Assembly: GCA_007922195.1 (NCBI GenBank) | Contig: ML682067.1 | Coordinates: forward strand, 3,373,157-3,437,156 | Length of the DNA: 64,000 nucleotides | Direction of reading: 5' to 3' | Origin: Podocnemis expansa | Taxonomy: Eukaryota > Chordata > Testudines > Podocnemididae | In this document: positions 52,443 through 63,754 of the stretch, in pieces | Numbering within the stretch: the stretch's first letter is position 1 | Layout: each line of letters begins with the position of its first letter | The notes under the pieces: generated by a model | The model's input: only the letters and a program-made list of their open reading frames with translations | What the model was told of the DNA's origin: nothing | The model's database searches: none | Position numbers and translations under genes: made by a program

Positions 52443-54054
52443 TTGGCTCACTTAAAGAGTGGATGAGCTCCATTACAGCTCTGGTGAGGCCTTTTGTGAC
52501 TGGCCTTGCTGAGGGCCTGAAATCCTCTTGCAAGATCTTCTGAGCCCTCACCTTCTGAGTCCCATCTTCCATGGTGATGGAGAGGAAGACCTTCCACAAT
52601 CCTCCTGGACAAATTTAGAAGGGGCAGGGGGAGCTTATAAATTCTGCTTCTCTTCCCAGATTGCTCAGGACACATTTTAGGATTTGCAGGAAGAGGGAGG
52701 TGTGACCCTGCATGTCTACCCTCTTCTTCTTCAGGGGTCCTTTGGGGCTTTCCCCAAGTGGGTTGAGTGGGGTCCTCTATGTGTTTAGAGACTCTCCCTG
52801 GCCTTGCCAGAGACTCCTGGTCCACCTTTACCATGTCAGAATCATGTTATTTCACTGACTAGGGAATCCCACATGCCTAACCGACTCACAGCACTGAGAC
52901 CTAAGTGAGTTGGGGATAGAAGGCTGGGCACTGGCTGGGCACAACCGACTGTGCACTGAGCCTGGTAGTGCAGTATCATTATGGAACACCATTTGGACTT
53001 CATTTAGTGGTTTTAGGCTGTGCTGCCATACCTGGAAAGTGAAGTGGAGCCAGCAGGGAGACACTGCAGATGAGGTTCTGGCTATTAAACTGAGCCAAGA
53101 AGAAATGGGGCTGTGAAGATCACTGCTCAGCACTGCCCCAAATTTTGACAAAACAAAGCCTACCACAGGCAAATGTGAAGGTGCGAGCTGTAGAAATCAC
53201 CATGCGCACACTGCTAGAGGCAGAGAAACTGGAAGCACACAGGTGCTATGGGTGCATGTTCAGACCACGTAGCTCGGGAACTTTGATCTGCCTCTGCAAA
53301 CTGCAAAAAGATGACAGCATCCCAGATGTGGGAGATGCTAGGATCCAGAATGGAAATATTTTTTTGCTGGGGTACCATTAGAGAAAAGAAATCTTGGAAG
53401 AAGCCCTGAATACAGTAAATGTTTTGCTGAAAATCATGAGTGTGAATATTAAAAAAAAAAAACACCTCTTTTTCTTGATAAATGAGGTGTCTTGGCCAAT
53501 GTTCAGGTTACAGACTGTTACCTTTAATAATGTCATACAGTCCTTATTAAAAATAAATCACCACATTAACAGAAGCACCACCACATGTGCCAGGGGAAAA
53601 AGGAAAAAGAAACGAAACAAAGAACCACCATTTTGACAGTTCCAATTTGTAATTAAATATAAAAGCATATTGGGACTGGGATGTTAATCACATAATGTGG
53701 TACAGACTCTCTCCAGCTCTAAAACAGCTCTTCTTCCATCTCTTGAATTTAATTGTTTGCTTAACTGCTGGTGTAGAAATTAAATTTTAGAGCTATTTTA
53801 ATTGGTCTGGACTACTATCTCTGAAACAATGAGGCTTTAATCCCCAAAAACAGCAAATGAAAGCAAAACCAAACTGTCTGTGACATTGTCTGGATTATGA
53901 GTGACCATGTATGTTATTTAACACCAGTATACTAAAATTACAATAATTCATGTTGGATAGGCTGTGTCAGCTACCATTAGAAAGGTGATAATTAGCTAAA
54001 TTATGATGAGCTGTTTAGTTATATTAGCATATTTGTATTTTGTGTCTTTATTGC

Positions 54055-54650
54055 AACCAGTGCTTTGTTTCTGGGAGATACCCCAGGCAGCATAGCAGCA
54101 GCAATAAACCTGCTCAATAGCTGATTCAAGGAACTCAAAGATATAATAAACTCAGGGAAAGAACCCAGAGGCTACCCGTTACAAGTCACTAGGACTTAGA
54201 TGACTTTGGACTCCATCTTGTTTGTGTGAATTTCCACAAACCACACAGCAAAGGGACATAAAAGGCAAATACTCCATCCCAGCTTATTTTCATTCCTGCT
54301 TTCTACCTCTGGACCAACTCATCTGCCACTGAAGATATGAAACAAAGGCCTGAGCACCATCCAGACACTGGATGTACACCAGAGGGACTATACAAGCTGC
54401 AAACTCCAAAATTCTACTGAAAACTTGATATATATGGATTTTCAAGCCATTTGTATATATCTAATTGCTTTAATAATAAACCTCTCAGCTTCGTTTCTTT
54501 TCTTTCACAACAAAGCAGTAGTTTTAGTTACTAAAGGGCTGGCTGGCAGCATGGTATTAATCTAGCAATGTGGACTGACTCTTTGGGGTCCGGAGAACAT
54601 TTTGGTAAAGGGAACAGCATTTTAAATAACTTATCTCTTTACTGGACCTA
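54055..54650 (+). mobile_element. LTR-like or retroelement 3' segment
   Basis: It contains CCAACTCATCTGCCACTGAA, then a poly(A) signal AATAATAAACCTCTC near 54475 and a downstream GGCTGGCTGGCAGCATGGTA, with TTTGGGGTCCGGAGAACATT. This order recalls a common turtle LTR. No second copy or target duplication was found in the window. Confidence 0.45.
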
Positions 54651-56124
54651 GTTCCTGTCTGTGAGTCAGAGACTGAAATGCATTAAATGGTGTGTCATAT
54701 TTTTTGTTTTAGCTTCTTGATAACCAGTGTGGTGAATCAAAAGCACAGTTTGTGGCAGGTTGGGGAGTCTACTTCAGTGGTACCCACCAGCGCTGAGAGA
54801 TCTGCTCCCCTTTTGCAGCCCACCCTGACCTTTGCATTTTCAGGTGATCTACCTAGGCAAAGACAGGTCACAATGTCCTCAAAGCATTATTACAAAACAT
54901 CCACACACAGAGCACAACTTAAAAAAATCAACTATCAGTACATTTACTTCTGATTAAAATGGAACACTCAAAGCTATAGAAACTATTAGCCTTAGGACAC
55001 TTTTGTACTGGGCTGGGCTTCAAGTTAAGAAACTTACTTAACTTGCAAGTTTCCAACATTATTTACTGTTTGTATTGCAGTAGCTCTAGGGGCACCAATT
55101 GAAATTTTAGAGAAAGGTGCATCCCAAGAGGAATAGGTTGCACAACTCTCCTACAGGTGCCAGGTTTCCCCAACAGAATTCTTGGGGGATTTGAGGGATC
55201 AGCATGGAGGCCCTCTACCTCTATGATAGCCCAAAGCTCCTGACCCTAGGAGAACTCCCTATCCATGGCTGCCACAAAAACCCCCTTAAAGGAGAAAGGC
55301 AACTATAGAGAGGGCTGTATGGAAAAGATAATATAGCCCTAACTCCTCTCTGCTTATGTAGTCACTCCCCCATGTGACCTATAGACCTATGAAGCACATT
55401 ATAGAATGTTTGGAAGAGCAAGTTTGCTATGGAAGCAGAGGAACCCCCTTTTCCCTTTCCCCCACATCTTCACAGGGGAGGGAGGGGCAGAATTTATGGT
55501 TGATCTAGCAAGCACAACCTCACAGTCCCTCAGTTTGGCCATTCAGTGTGATTGAGGCTAAAAACTGATTAGCCCCATCCCTGTTGGGTGAGACACAAGA
55601 TGTTAAAAACAGTTTATTGTAACCCAGTTTAAATGGGGAAGATCTTACAACATTGGAGTTCTGCTGAGAACCACAGCTACAAAAGGAAACAGGTTCCTTA
55701 CTCACTGTGGGAGGGGAAAAAAGGTGAGCAATAAAGATAACAAGTGTGAGTCAAATTTATTCTGATTTGCACTAGTGTGACTATCCAGCTTGAAAAGGAC
55801 TATGTAAGAACCAAAGAGCTATACTGAAAACTTTCACCTGTGACTATTGTAAATTTTTCAGTGGAACACATTCATGGTACATTATGCTATAAAAATCTTT
55901 ACAAAATTACAGGGAGACAAATTTACACATGTTGGAGTGGTGGTGATTGTTCTTCTAAGATGGCTGTTTTAGACAACTGGATTGGTAACTGAAAGAAACG
56001 CCAGCACAATCTCTTCACTCCTCCATTGCCCTCTATTGTTCATTTCTGTTTCTCTCCATTGCTTCCTATGGGATAGAATGTGCTCAGTCTTGGGTGAGAT
56101 TGCACAATTTAATAGTGGCGAGTT

Positions 56125-56335
56125 CTAAAGGAGTAACGGTGTTAGTCTGTTTTAGCAAAACAAATGAGGAGTCCTGTGGCATCTTGAAGACTAACAACAT
56201 TTATTTGGGAATAAGCTTTCATGGGTTAGAACCCAGTTTGTAATGCATCTGAAGAAGTAAATTCTAACCCACAAAAGCTTATGACCAAATGAATTTGTTA
56301 GTCTTTATTGTGTCACAGGACTCCATGTTTGTTCC
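56125..56335 (+). repeat. Foldback element, both arms
   Basis: The left arm GTTCTAAAGGAGTAACGGTG then GAGTCCTGTGGCATCTTGAA faces the right arm CCCACAAAAGCTTATGACC then GTCACAGGACTCC. Both arms and the left terminus are visible. Confidence 0.85.
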
Positions 56336-57519
56336 ACCATTTAATGGGAAAGCAGAACAAAATTTAGTAGCTTGCGTCTAGATTACTAATTTTTTTCCAC
56401 TCATTTTTTGGCTAAAAGGGTCTTGATAATGATTCACCCTTTATCTGACTTTTCAGGATAGTAATCAAATGGATTATACTACACAATCAGAAATGAAAAT
56501 AAATGAAAGTTTCACTGATCCTTTTAAAAAAAAAAACAAAAAACCAACAACAAACCTGCCCACCTAAATAATCAAATGTGTCCTCTTCCAGTATATTAAT
56601 CTTACAGCCAGCACTCAAATTCTGCAGGATTAAATTAGATTTGTAGAAGATAGCTATTCTTTTCTGCAAAATACAATCATCCTACAGTTATTCAACACTG
56701 ACCTGATAAAGGATTTTCTGTGATCTTAAATATACCATTTGGAAGGCCTGAATTAATAGTAATAGATTGCTATAAAACTAAATAACTCATTATCTTGATA
56801 AAGAAGATTAATTCAATACATGTGAAGGAGAATTAGAATTTTACACCTTGGCTAACAACAACACGTACCCAAATGGTTACTGGAAACTACCAGAGCAATA
56901 AATATATTAAACAAATGGAAAGAAAAGCAAGTTTGGCCAATAGACAGCTCTATGCCTAGCAATAGGACAGGATAATAGGTTATCATGATTTTTTTTTTTT
57001 ATTCTGACTTTAATTACAGGACAGATAAATCCCAAAATCTTGTTTCATTTCCCCTTTTTATAAGACAAGTTTACTGATGTGGCTATTTTGAAATTCAGAT
57101 GTTGAAAATTAAATTGTTAAGTTTATGGTTCCTCAAAAGCTAGCCTGTTACAGGTTTTACTATATTCAACCCACTGTGATTGTCTGGTACAGCACTTTGA
57201 ATATGTACAGTAGTATGTACTGTTATACACCCCATCACTTTTTACTGTGAAAAAACCAAAGCCCCTCATCACCAGCCACCTAGAACTTCTGCTAAAGCAA
57301 AATGGAGGATTTCTAGATAATTCAATTCTTCTTGTTTCCAGAGAAGGCAGAGATGGAGATACTTGACAGTCAGAAAAAGACCAAGTCAATATTACTGAAA
57401 GATAGAGTACTTCTTGAGAAATCTGGCCCCAGCTTTCAGTAAAGGGACAGTGATAAAGCTTTAGCATCAACAAGATATACTCTTTACATCTACCTGGGGA
57501 AACTGATATATAATCAGAG

Positions 57520-57900
57520 CCAGTAGCATTGCTGCCTTAGGGCCAGTGGGGCTGCAGACCCCCTACATCTCTGGTCCAGCCCTGGCAGCAGCTGGGGCCA
57601 GATCGGGCCCGCTGTGGCCAACAATGGCAGAAGCTGGATCTGAGCCCAGGCCGCCTGCCGCTGGCCAGCTCTGATCCAGCTCCTCCCGCCGCTGGCCAGC
57701 GGAAGTTGGCCCGGGCAGGACCCATCTGGCTCCAGCTGCTGCCTGCCAGCCAGCAACAAACAACAGGAGCTGGATCTGAGCCAGGGTTGTGTGCTGCTGG
57801 TGGCTGGCAGTGACAGGAGCCAGATCGAGTCCTGGGGGCAGGGCCACTCAGCTGGGGGCAGGACCTGGGCCCTTTTTTCAGGGGAGCAACGCCCCTGGTC
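57520..57900. repeat. GC-rich tandem block, related to 26.5-27.7 kb
   Basis: The words GCTGGATCTGAGCC, GGCCAGATCGGGCCC and GGAGCCAGATCGAG recur at about 50-bp spacing. The region gives ORFs on both strands. I could not define transposon ends. Confidence 0.6.
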
Positions 57901-58152
57901 AGACCATTCACAGAATTACACTTCATTTATCACAGATAGGGAACAAAGCAGATTTTTATTGCTGGTAAACACAACATGCCACTTCCAGCCTTCCACAAAG
58001 AAAGATACGAATAAATAAAATAATATGCTTACATGGATTTTTGTTTGTAAATAAGTGTTCTATGAACTTTATATCCAAACTAAATGTGACCCTCACACTC
58101 CTACCCAGCTCTAGTGCAACGCATGGCACTACAGTGTTCAGGCACATGCAAG

Positions 58153-58330
58153 TTCCAAAGGGGCCACTGCGTTAGTCTAGTTCAGTAAAACAAACAAGGA
58201 GTCCTGTGGCACTTAGAGACTAACAAATTTATTTATTGCATGATCTTTTGTGGGAGAAAATCCCACCTTTGTCAGATGCTTTGAAGACGGAGGAACTTAC
58301 AGGCTGGGAGGAAATAAATGCACATACACT
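58153..58330 (+). repeat. Foldback element, left arm only
   Basis: It starts GTTCCAAAGGGGCCACTGCG and runs through GAGTCCTGTGGCACTTAGAG, GGGAGAAAATCCCACC and TCAGATGCTTTGAAGACGG. The opposite arm is absent. Confidence 0.85.
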
Positions 58331-59084
58331 CTACTCTGCAAATCAACAGCAGACTCAGTTAAAATGCCCAATCTCAGAGTCATAATGCAACTAAAATGAG
58401 CACAGTATTTTAAAATCTAATGGACTCATTTTACACCATCTCCAGAGTCTTTTTAGTAAAAATTATAAAAAGACAGAGACGTGAGTGGACTAAATCAGTC
58501 TTCTGCCACCTTGTTTTTAAAGTCAAACCTATCTTGCAAAGTTGAGCTCAGTAGCTGGTAGCACTTCCCAACACTCTATAAATTAGTATATTCTGAGTGC
58601 TAATTATCCCAACAGCTGTTCCCTCTATTTGATCTTCAGAATTTTCTTTAACAGAATAACTCAATCACGCATTTTACAGAATATGCAGTTTTCTTAGATT
58701 AAAATTCTTCAGCATCATTAAAGCCCCAACATCTCAATGTAGTTTGTTGGATATTTTCAGTTTTACTCAATGAACAATCTCTTTAAATTTCATCTAAGGA
58801 AAACTACAGAGCTAGTCAGGAGTTTTCAGCCTTTGAAAGTGGTATGCCTGTTTCCTTTGAGGATGAGGACTCAGAGGTCAGACATAGAAAGATTACTTTG
58901 TGAAAAGTGCGCACCCACAAATGATGTGATGTTCTGTTTTATCTTCTTTTGTGAGTTCATTTGAGAGCATAGTGATTGTCTGGTTTCACTCACATAGTTG
59001 TTATAGGGCAGTTAGTGCACTTTATGAGCTACAGTACACAAAGTGCTGTGATAGGCATGTGTAGGGCACAAGGATCTTAAAAAG
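58331..59084. other. Unrecognised intergenic sequence
   Basis: The stretch is AT-rich and shows no repeat or coding signal. Confidence 0.5.
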
Positions 59085-59792
59085 GTGTGTTGTGGGAGAT
59101 ATACACCTTATCCCATTCAAAACTGCCTTCACCAAACAAGGATACTCTACCACAGAAGCAAATCACATAATGGAACAAGCAACCGAAATACCCCAACCGA
59201 ACCTCCTTCAACACAGAAATAAACTCTCCTGCAACTGCATGACCCTAGTTGTCACCTACCACTCCACAACAGAACCCACACAGGCAAATCAAACAACTAC
59301 AATTCATACATGATGGGTATCACATTTTGGAAGAACTCTTTCCTGAGCCTTGCTCTTCTGGCTTTCAAACACCCCTTCCCAAACCTCAAAATATCATCAC
59401 TGGAAACAAGCTCTCCACAGATCCGGGCGTATGAACTCAAAGCAGCACCAGACCCCACCAGAACAGATGGAAAGTCTACAGATATGACTCCACTGATACA
59501 ATGATCAACACCTCCACAACACACCTTTCAAGATCCATGGATCCTGCACATCCCTATCATAACATGGTATATCTCATCCAGTGCGACTGGGACATTTAGC
59601 ACAATTATTTAGGTGAAATCAGACGCTTGCACAGGAAAATGATAAAAAGACAAAAATACCACATCTCCTGTGGGTGAACATTCTCGAAGTCATCACTCTG
59701 TTTACCTCTTCGTCCTCATCCTCAAAGGAAACCTGCAAAATACTTTCAAAAGATGAACCTGGGAGATTAAATTCATAACTTTGCTAGACATG

Positions 59793-60656
59793 ACAAGTTA
59801 TAGGCAGTCAACTTGTGGAACTCTTTGCGAGAGGATGTTGTGAAGGTCAAGACTATGTAAGTGTTCAAAAAGAACTAGATCAGTGGTTCCCAACCTTTTT
59901 CTCTATGCAGACCACTACATCATCAAAAGCTTTCACAGACCATCAACCTGCACGCTCTGGCCCCAAGCCCTTTACCGCGCCTCCCCTCACACACCCATGG
60001 CCCTGCACTCCCCAGCCCTGAGTCCCTTACTGTGCTCCTGTCCTCACACAGACCTGCACTCCCCAGCCCCAAGCCCCTTACTATGCCTCTGCCCCCCACC
60101 CCCATGGCCCTGCACTCCTAGGCCCCTTACTGCATCAGCTGTCTACATTTCCTGCACTTTGGACCACATGCAGAACAGCGCAGCTCTGCACTCCACAGCA
60201 TCTTGTGCCTTACCATGCCCCTGTCTGCTGCAGCCCTGCACCCTGAGGCTCTTAAGCCCCATTCCCCATCCCCCTGCTCTCCCCAGCCATAAGGATTTTA
60301 AGCCCCCCACCCCCGACCCTTACCACACCCTGTCCTCTGCAGCCATGTGCATCCTGGCTCCAGCTGTACTTTACCCTTACTGTTCCCCCATGGACCACCT
60401 GCAGTGCCCTCAGAGACCACCAGTGGCTGCGGACCACAGGTTGGAATTGCTGAACTAGATAAATCCTCAGAGGATAGGTTTATCCATGGCAGGGACTGCT
60501 GTTTGCCAGAGGTTGATAATGGTTGACGGGATGGATCACTTGATGGACTACCTGTTCTGTTTATTCCCTCTGAAGCACCTGGCATTAGCCACTGTCAGAA
60601 GACATCATATTGGGCTAGATGGACCATTGGTCTGACCCATTATGGTCATCCTTATG
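59793..60656 (+). mobile_element. CR1-type LINE 3' segment inside the Penelope-like element
   Basis: The segment AACTTGTGGAACTCTTTGCG, then GATGTTGTGAAGGTCAAGAC, encodes the VNLWNSLPEDVVKAK-like ORF2 end in decayed form. After the hAT insertion it continues GATGGATCACTTGATGGAC, GAAGCACCTGGCATTAGCCA and GGGCTAGATGGACCATTGGT. I recognise this as a widespread 3' end of turtle LINEs. Confidence 0.75.
59881..60452 (+). mobile_element. 572-bp hAT element inside the CR1 segment
   Basis: It starts CAGTGGTTCCCAACC and ends CACAGGTTGGAATTGCTG. The perfect 8-bp duplication AACTAGAT occurs at 59873-59880 and 60453-60460. The centre is a CT-rich repeat (GCACTCCCCAGCCC, CCCCTTACT), the source of a false 191-codon ORF. 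Confidence 0.92.
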
Positions 60657-60850
60657 AGCAGGGACACTGGACTTATGTCTTATTACAACAATCTATAACC
60701 CACTAACACTCCTCTTCAGCTGCTGTTCTGTCTCCCCTTCCTTGCCAGGAGATGTCTTAACAGGCCACTTCACTCTGAATGGTTCCTTGACATGCGTTTA
60801 GCATAACTAGTTAACAAACTGTTCCACTGTGTATTTAGCTGCAACACTGC

Positions 60851-62003
60851 GTACATTTCTAGACCTAAAGAAGAGCTCTGCAAAAACTCAGAATTTTGTC
60901 TGTCACTACCAGAAGCGGGAAAATCTTATTTTGGACTTTCAACCACCCAGTCTCCCAATTCTCTAGTACTAATATGCATAGAACATTCCCTGAAATTTTA
61001 GGCTGAACATGGTTTTCAAAATGACTGTGCTACACAAAGAGAAATGCCATTGAGTTGAGTGTAGGGTCTCCCTTTGCTGAATCAATATCTAATATTTTGT
61101 TGCTTATGTAGGCCCACCTGGCAGATGATTGGAGAGGCAGGGCCAGGAACAGTCTCAAACACTCTACATGTAGCAATTTTCCAGGATATTGCAACTAAAC
61201 ATACATTTCATTGTTAAGTCACATAAACTATTCTTCTGTTTATTGTTTTATCAGTTTCAAATCAACACCTTCCCCTTGTTCATGCCCATAGGATGCTGCA
61301 GACAGAGAAGCCTGAGCAGTAGCTTTGTGACAGCAAAGGTAAGTCAGCCAGCCAGCCATCACTCCCTTCCCTCCAGGAACCCTAATCTTAAATTCTAACC
61401 CTATCACCTTGAGGTACCCATTTGGTTCTTCGGGCAGAAGACTGGCTGGGCCTGCTGCACCAAATGATTAATCAAACGATCTGAAATGGGCTATCCAGTT
61501 GTATGTTATGCCTATCCTCATCTGGCTAACCAATCAATTGGTACAAATAGTATTTGAACCAAATGCTGGCAATAGTCTGCTACCTTAAATATTAGCAGAA
61601 GTATTCTGTACAGCAAGTACTACAGTCAGTATATCAGTTTAACAAGAGAACTACTAATATGTTTCAAAGCAATACAACCAATGAATAACCATAAAAAAAG
61701 AATCTGAAGTCAATAACCAGCTTGTATCAATGTTCAATAGCATGTTCAGGAGGAGGAATCTGGAACAGTCAAACTGTGAGCAATAATTCCACAAATGGAC
61801 ATCTAAGATAGTAACTGAATAGATAAAACAGAACTGAATCTACCATTTCACTGTTACCACGGTAACCACAGATTGTCAAAGAAAATGATGTTCATAACAG
61901 CTAGTCCCAAAGGATCAAAAATATAAATCTGACAGCAATTCAGGAATTCTAAACTTGCATATCCTTAATGACCTGGGTACTCCAAAACAAGTTGGGCCTA
62001 GAT
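60851..62003. other. Unrecognised intergenic sequence
   Basis: I see no repeat with a clear signature and no exon. A GTAAGT follows a short open stretch near 61340 but is unsupported. Confidence 0.5.
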
Positions 62004-62213
62004 CAGGGGTCTCAAACACACAGCCTGTGGGCCGCATGCAGCCCCTAAAGCTATTGCCTGTAGCCCACAATGACGCTATTTTTACTGATATTTGCAATAT
62101 CGTTATATGAAAAAGTTTTAGTGGTGCTGACCCTGGGCTAACATACTAGTCCTCATATGGCCCTTCACTAGTCCTTATGTGGCCCTTGTGGTGATTTGAG
62201 CTTGAGACCCCTG
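62004..62213 (+). mobile_element. 210-bp hAT element
   Basis: It runs from CAGGGGTCTCAAACAC to CTTGAGACCCCTG, with a perfect 8-bp duplication GCCTAGAT (61996-62003 and 62214-62221). It is the most complete member of the family truncated at 35959-36115. Confidence 0.92.
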
Positions 62214-62221
62214 GCCTAGAT

Positions 62222-62888
62222 TTTGCTGTAAAAACATACCTGTTTCTAGAGGGTTAAACACTGTAGCCTCTGTCACCCATCCATGCCTACTGTAACCCCT
62301 CTGAAAATGCTAAGGTCCGGGCAGACTGCAAAAGGAGAGCAGATTCTCCTAGAACTGGTAACACTGAAATTAGATTCCCTGACCAGTCACAAACAGTGCT
62401 CCTGGTTATTGAGAAGTTACAACAAGAAATACACAGGCCTCTTTATTGCATTTCAGTCTCCGGTTCCCAAACTGCAACTAAGACCACTATAGTGATAGAT
62501 TATTTACATTCCCTTCCCTTTTCCAAAATGTTCTTCTGATCCCCAAACAGTGATTCACATTACCAGATCAATGTAAGTTTGGATTTAGACCAAATTCCAT
62601 GCTGCCAGACAATCCTTTAGTAACTAAAACTGAAGGTTTATAACAAAAGGAAAGAAACAAACAAGAAGAGAGATGTTAAATGGTCAAAGTAATCAGACAT
62701 ATAGAAACAAGTTCAAAATCCATATACACACACAAATTCTCAGGAGAATTGTTGAGTTTGCAGGCTTGTACAGTTCCTCTGATGTACATGCAGTACCTGG
62801 ATGGGGCTCAATCCTTTGTCTCACAGCATCAGGAGGAGATAAGTTGATCCACAGTAGGAAGCAAGAACAAAAGACAAGATAGAGACAT
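62222..62888. other. Unrecognised intergenic sequence
   Basis: No repeat, exon or RNA gene was recognised here. The plus ORF at 62283-62492 has no motif. Confidence 0.5.
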
Positions 62889-63538
62889 GTTCCAAAGGGG
62901 TAGTCATGTTAGTCTAATTCAGGGGCTGGCAACCTTTGCCAGCCCCCATGCCAGCCCCACCCATCGCACTCTCAGCAAGTGCCGGGGGCAGGGCCAAATG
63001 TGGGTGGAGCCAGGGACTCCAGGTTGGGAGGGGGGAGGCTAAGGTCCCTGGGGGCAGTGGCCCTTGGGTGTGTGAAGGGGGCATGGCTTAGGTCGCTCAG
63101 GGTGGAGTGGGATGAGCAGTCCCACTTCCCTCCGAAGTGTGGCCTACTGACCCTGGGCCCCATGCTGCACCAGCCCCCACGCTGAGCCATGCCACGCCGC
63201 TCCAGCTCTTGTGGCCCCAACCTCCAGGCCACACTTGGGGACAGGGCCAGCGGGGAAGCCTGAGCAGCACTGTGTGCTGCTCCGAATTGGCCCACATGCC
63301 AAATTTGGCACACCTGCTGGGGGTTGCTGACTATAGTTTAGTTCAGCAAAAAACAAACAAAGGAATCTGGTGGCACTTTTAAAGACTAACCATTTATTTA
63401 TCAAATGAGCTTTCATGAGAGCAAATCCCACTTTGTCAGAAGATGCCTAAAGCATCTGACAAAATGGTATTCTCTCCCATGAAAGCTCATGTGATAAATA
63501 AATTTGTTAATCTGTAAAAGTGCCACCAGATTCCTTGA
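62889..63538 (+). repeat. Foldback element interrupted by a hAT insertion
   Basis: The left terminus GTTCCAAAGGGGTAGTCATG continues after the hAT insertion as GTTCAGCAAAAAACAAACAA and GGAATCTGGTGGCACTTTTA. The two arms (ATGAGCTTTCATGAGAGCAA and GAAAGCTCATGTGATAAATA) face each other near 63420-63500. Confidence 0.85.
62920..63335 (+). mobile_element. 416-bp hAT element nested in the foldback element
   Basis: It starts CAGGGGCTGGCAACCTTTGC and ends near GGGTTGCTGACTATA. Flanks GTCTAATT (62912-62919) and GTTTAGTT (63336-63343) match at 6 of 8. It is the same family as 27727-28195, with a GC-rich centre. Confidence 0.85.
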
Positions 63539-63754
63539 GATGGAGACAGATGGTGTGACTGCATTTCATAGTTTTTGTCATGAGACTTGTATTTCCTTTG
63601 TCCCAAACACAGCTGTGCAGCACATGGCATGGAGAAGCCTCAGAAAGCCCTCTTCACGGGCATCTTCCTACATGTCTTGGTGACTCAGAAGGGGCAGCTT
63701 CTGGATTCATGAATCTTCTTGAGTTGCCTTGATGGGCTATTAAGTAGGCTTAAA

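Larger units (their letters stand above)
49860..53160 (-). mobile_element. Antisense DIRS-like retrotransposon, decayed
   Basis: Minus-strand frames run in the order expected for a DIRS element. A gag-like charged and Pro/Ser-rich part lies at 52.0-52.8 kb, reverse transcriptase at about 50.35-50.90 kb, then RNase H-like remnants (SHMPHSEATEIMQCTEHSL) near 50.1-50.2 kb. Several stops and frameshifts interrupt it. I found no clear inverted termini or recombinase, so the limits are approximate. It is a different family from the copies at 1 and 13 kb. Confidence 0.6.
53161..57510. other. Intergenic region 53.2-57.5 kb
   Basis: Besides the LTR-like segment and one foldback copy, I see AT-rich sequence with short ORFs lacking motifs. 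The minus ORFs at 56487-56669 and 57123-57473 were inspected and have no recognisable domain. Confidence 0.5.
59085..60850 (+). mobile_element. Penelope-like element fragment, interrupted
   Basis: Two parts belong together, 59085-59792 and 60657-60850. Frames near 59560-59640 read NMVYLIQCDW, then YLGEIRRLHRKM after a stop. This is the GIY-YIG endonuclease pattern (VVYLIQC..C...YVG.T...L..R) of Penelope-like elements. The second part resumes with TTATTACAACAATCTATAAC, the usual continuation near the ORF end. A CR1-type segment separates the parts. The copy carries stops and is dead. Confidence 0.7.

Noticed and set aside
52448..52834. 128-codon minus-strand ORF as a possible host gene
   Set aside because: It sits upstream of the antisense DIRS-like reverse transcriptase in the position of gag, so a retroelement explains it better.
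56487..56669. 60-codon minus ORF
   Set aside because: The C-terminal part is an A-rich simple stretch read as Phe/Val. It has no motif and no splice context.
59883..60458. 191-codon ORF
   Set aside because: It coincides almost exactly with a hAT element that has a perfect 8-bp duplication. The sequence is CT-rich repeat.
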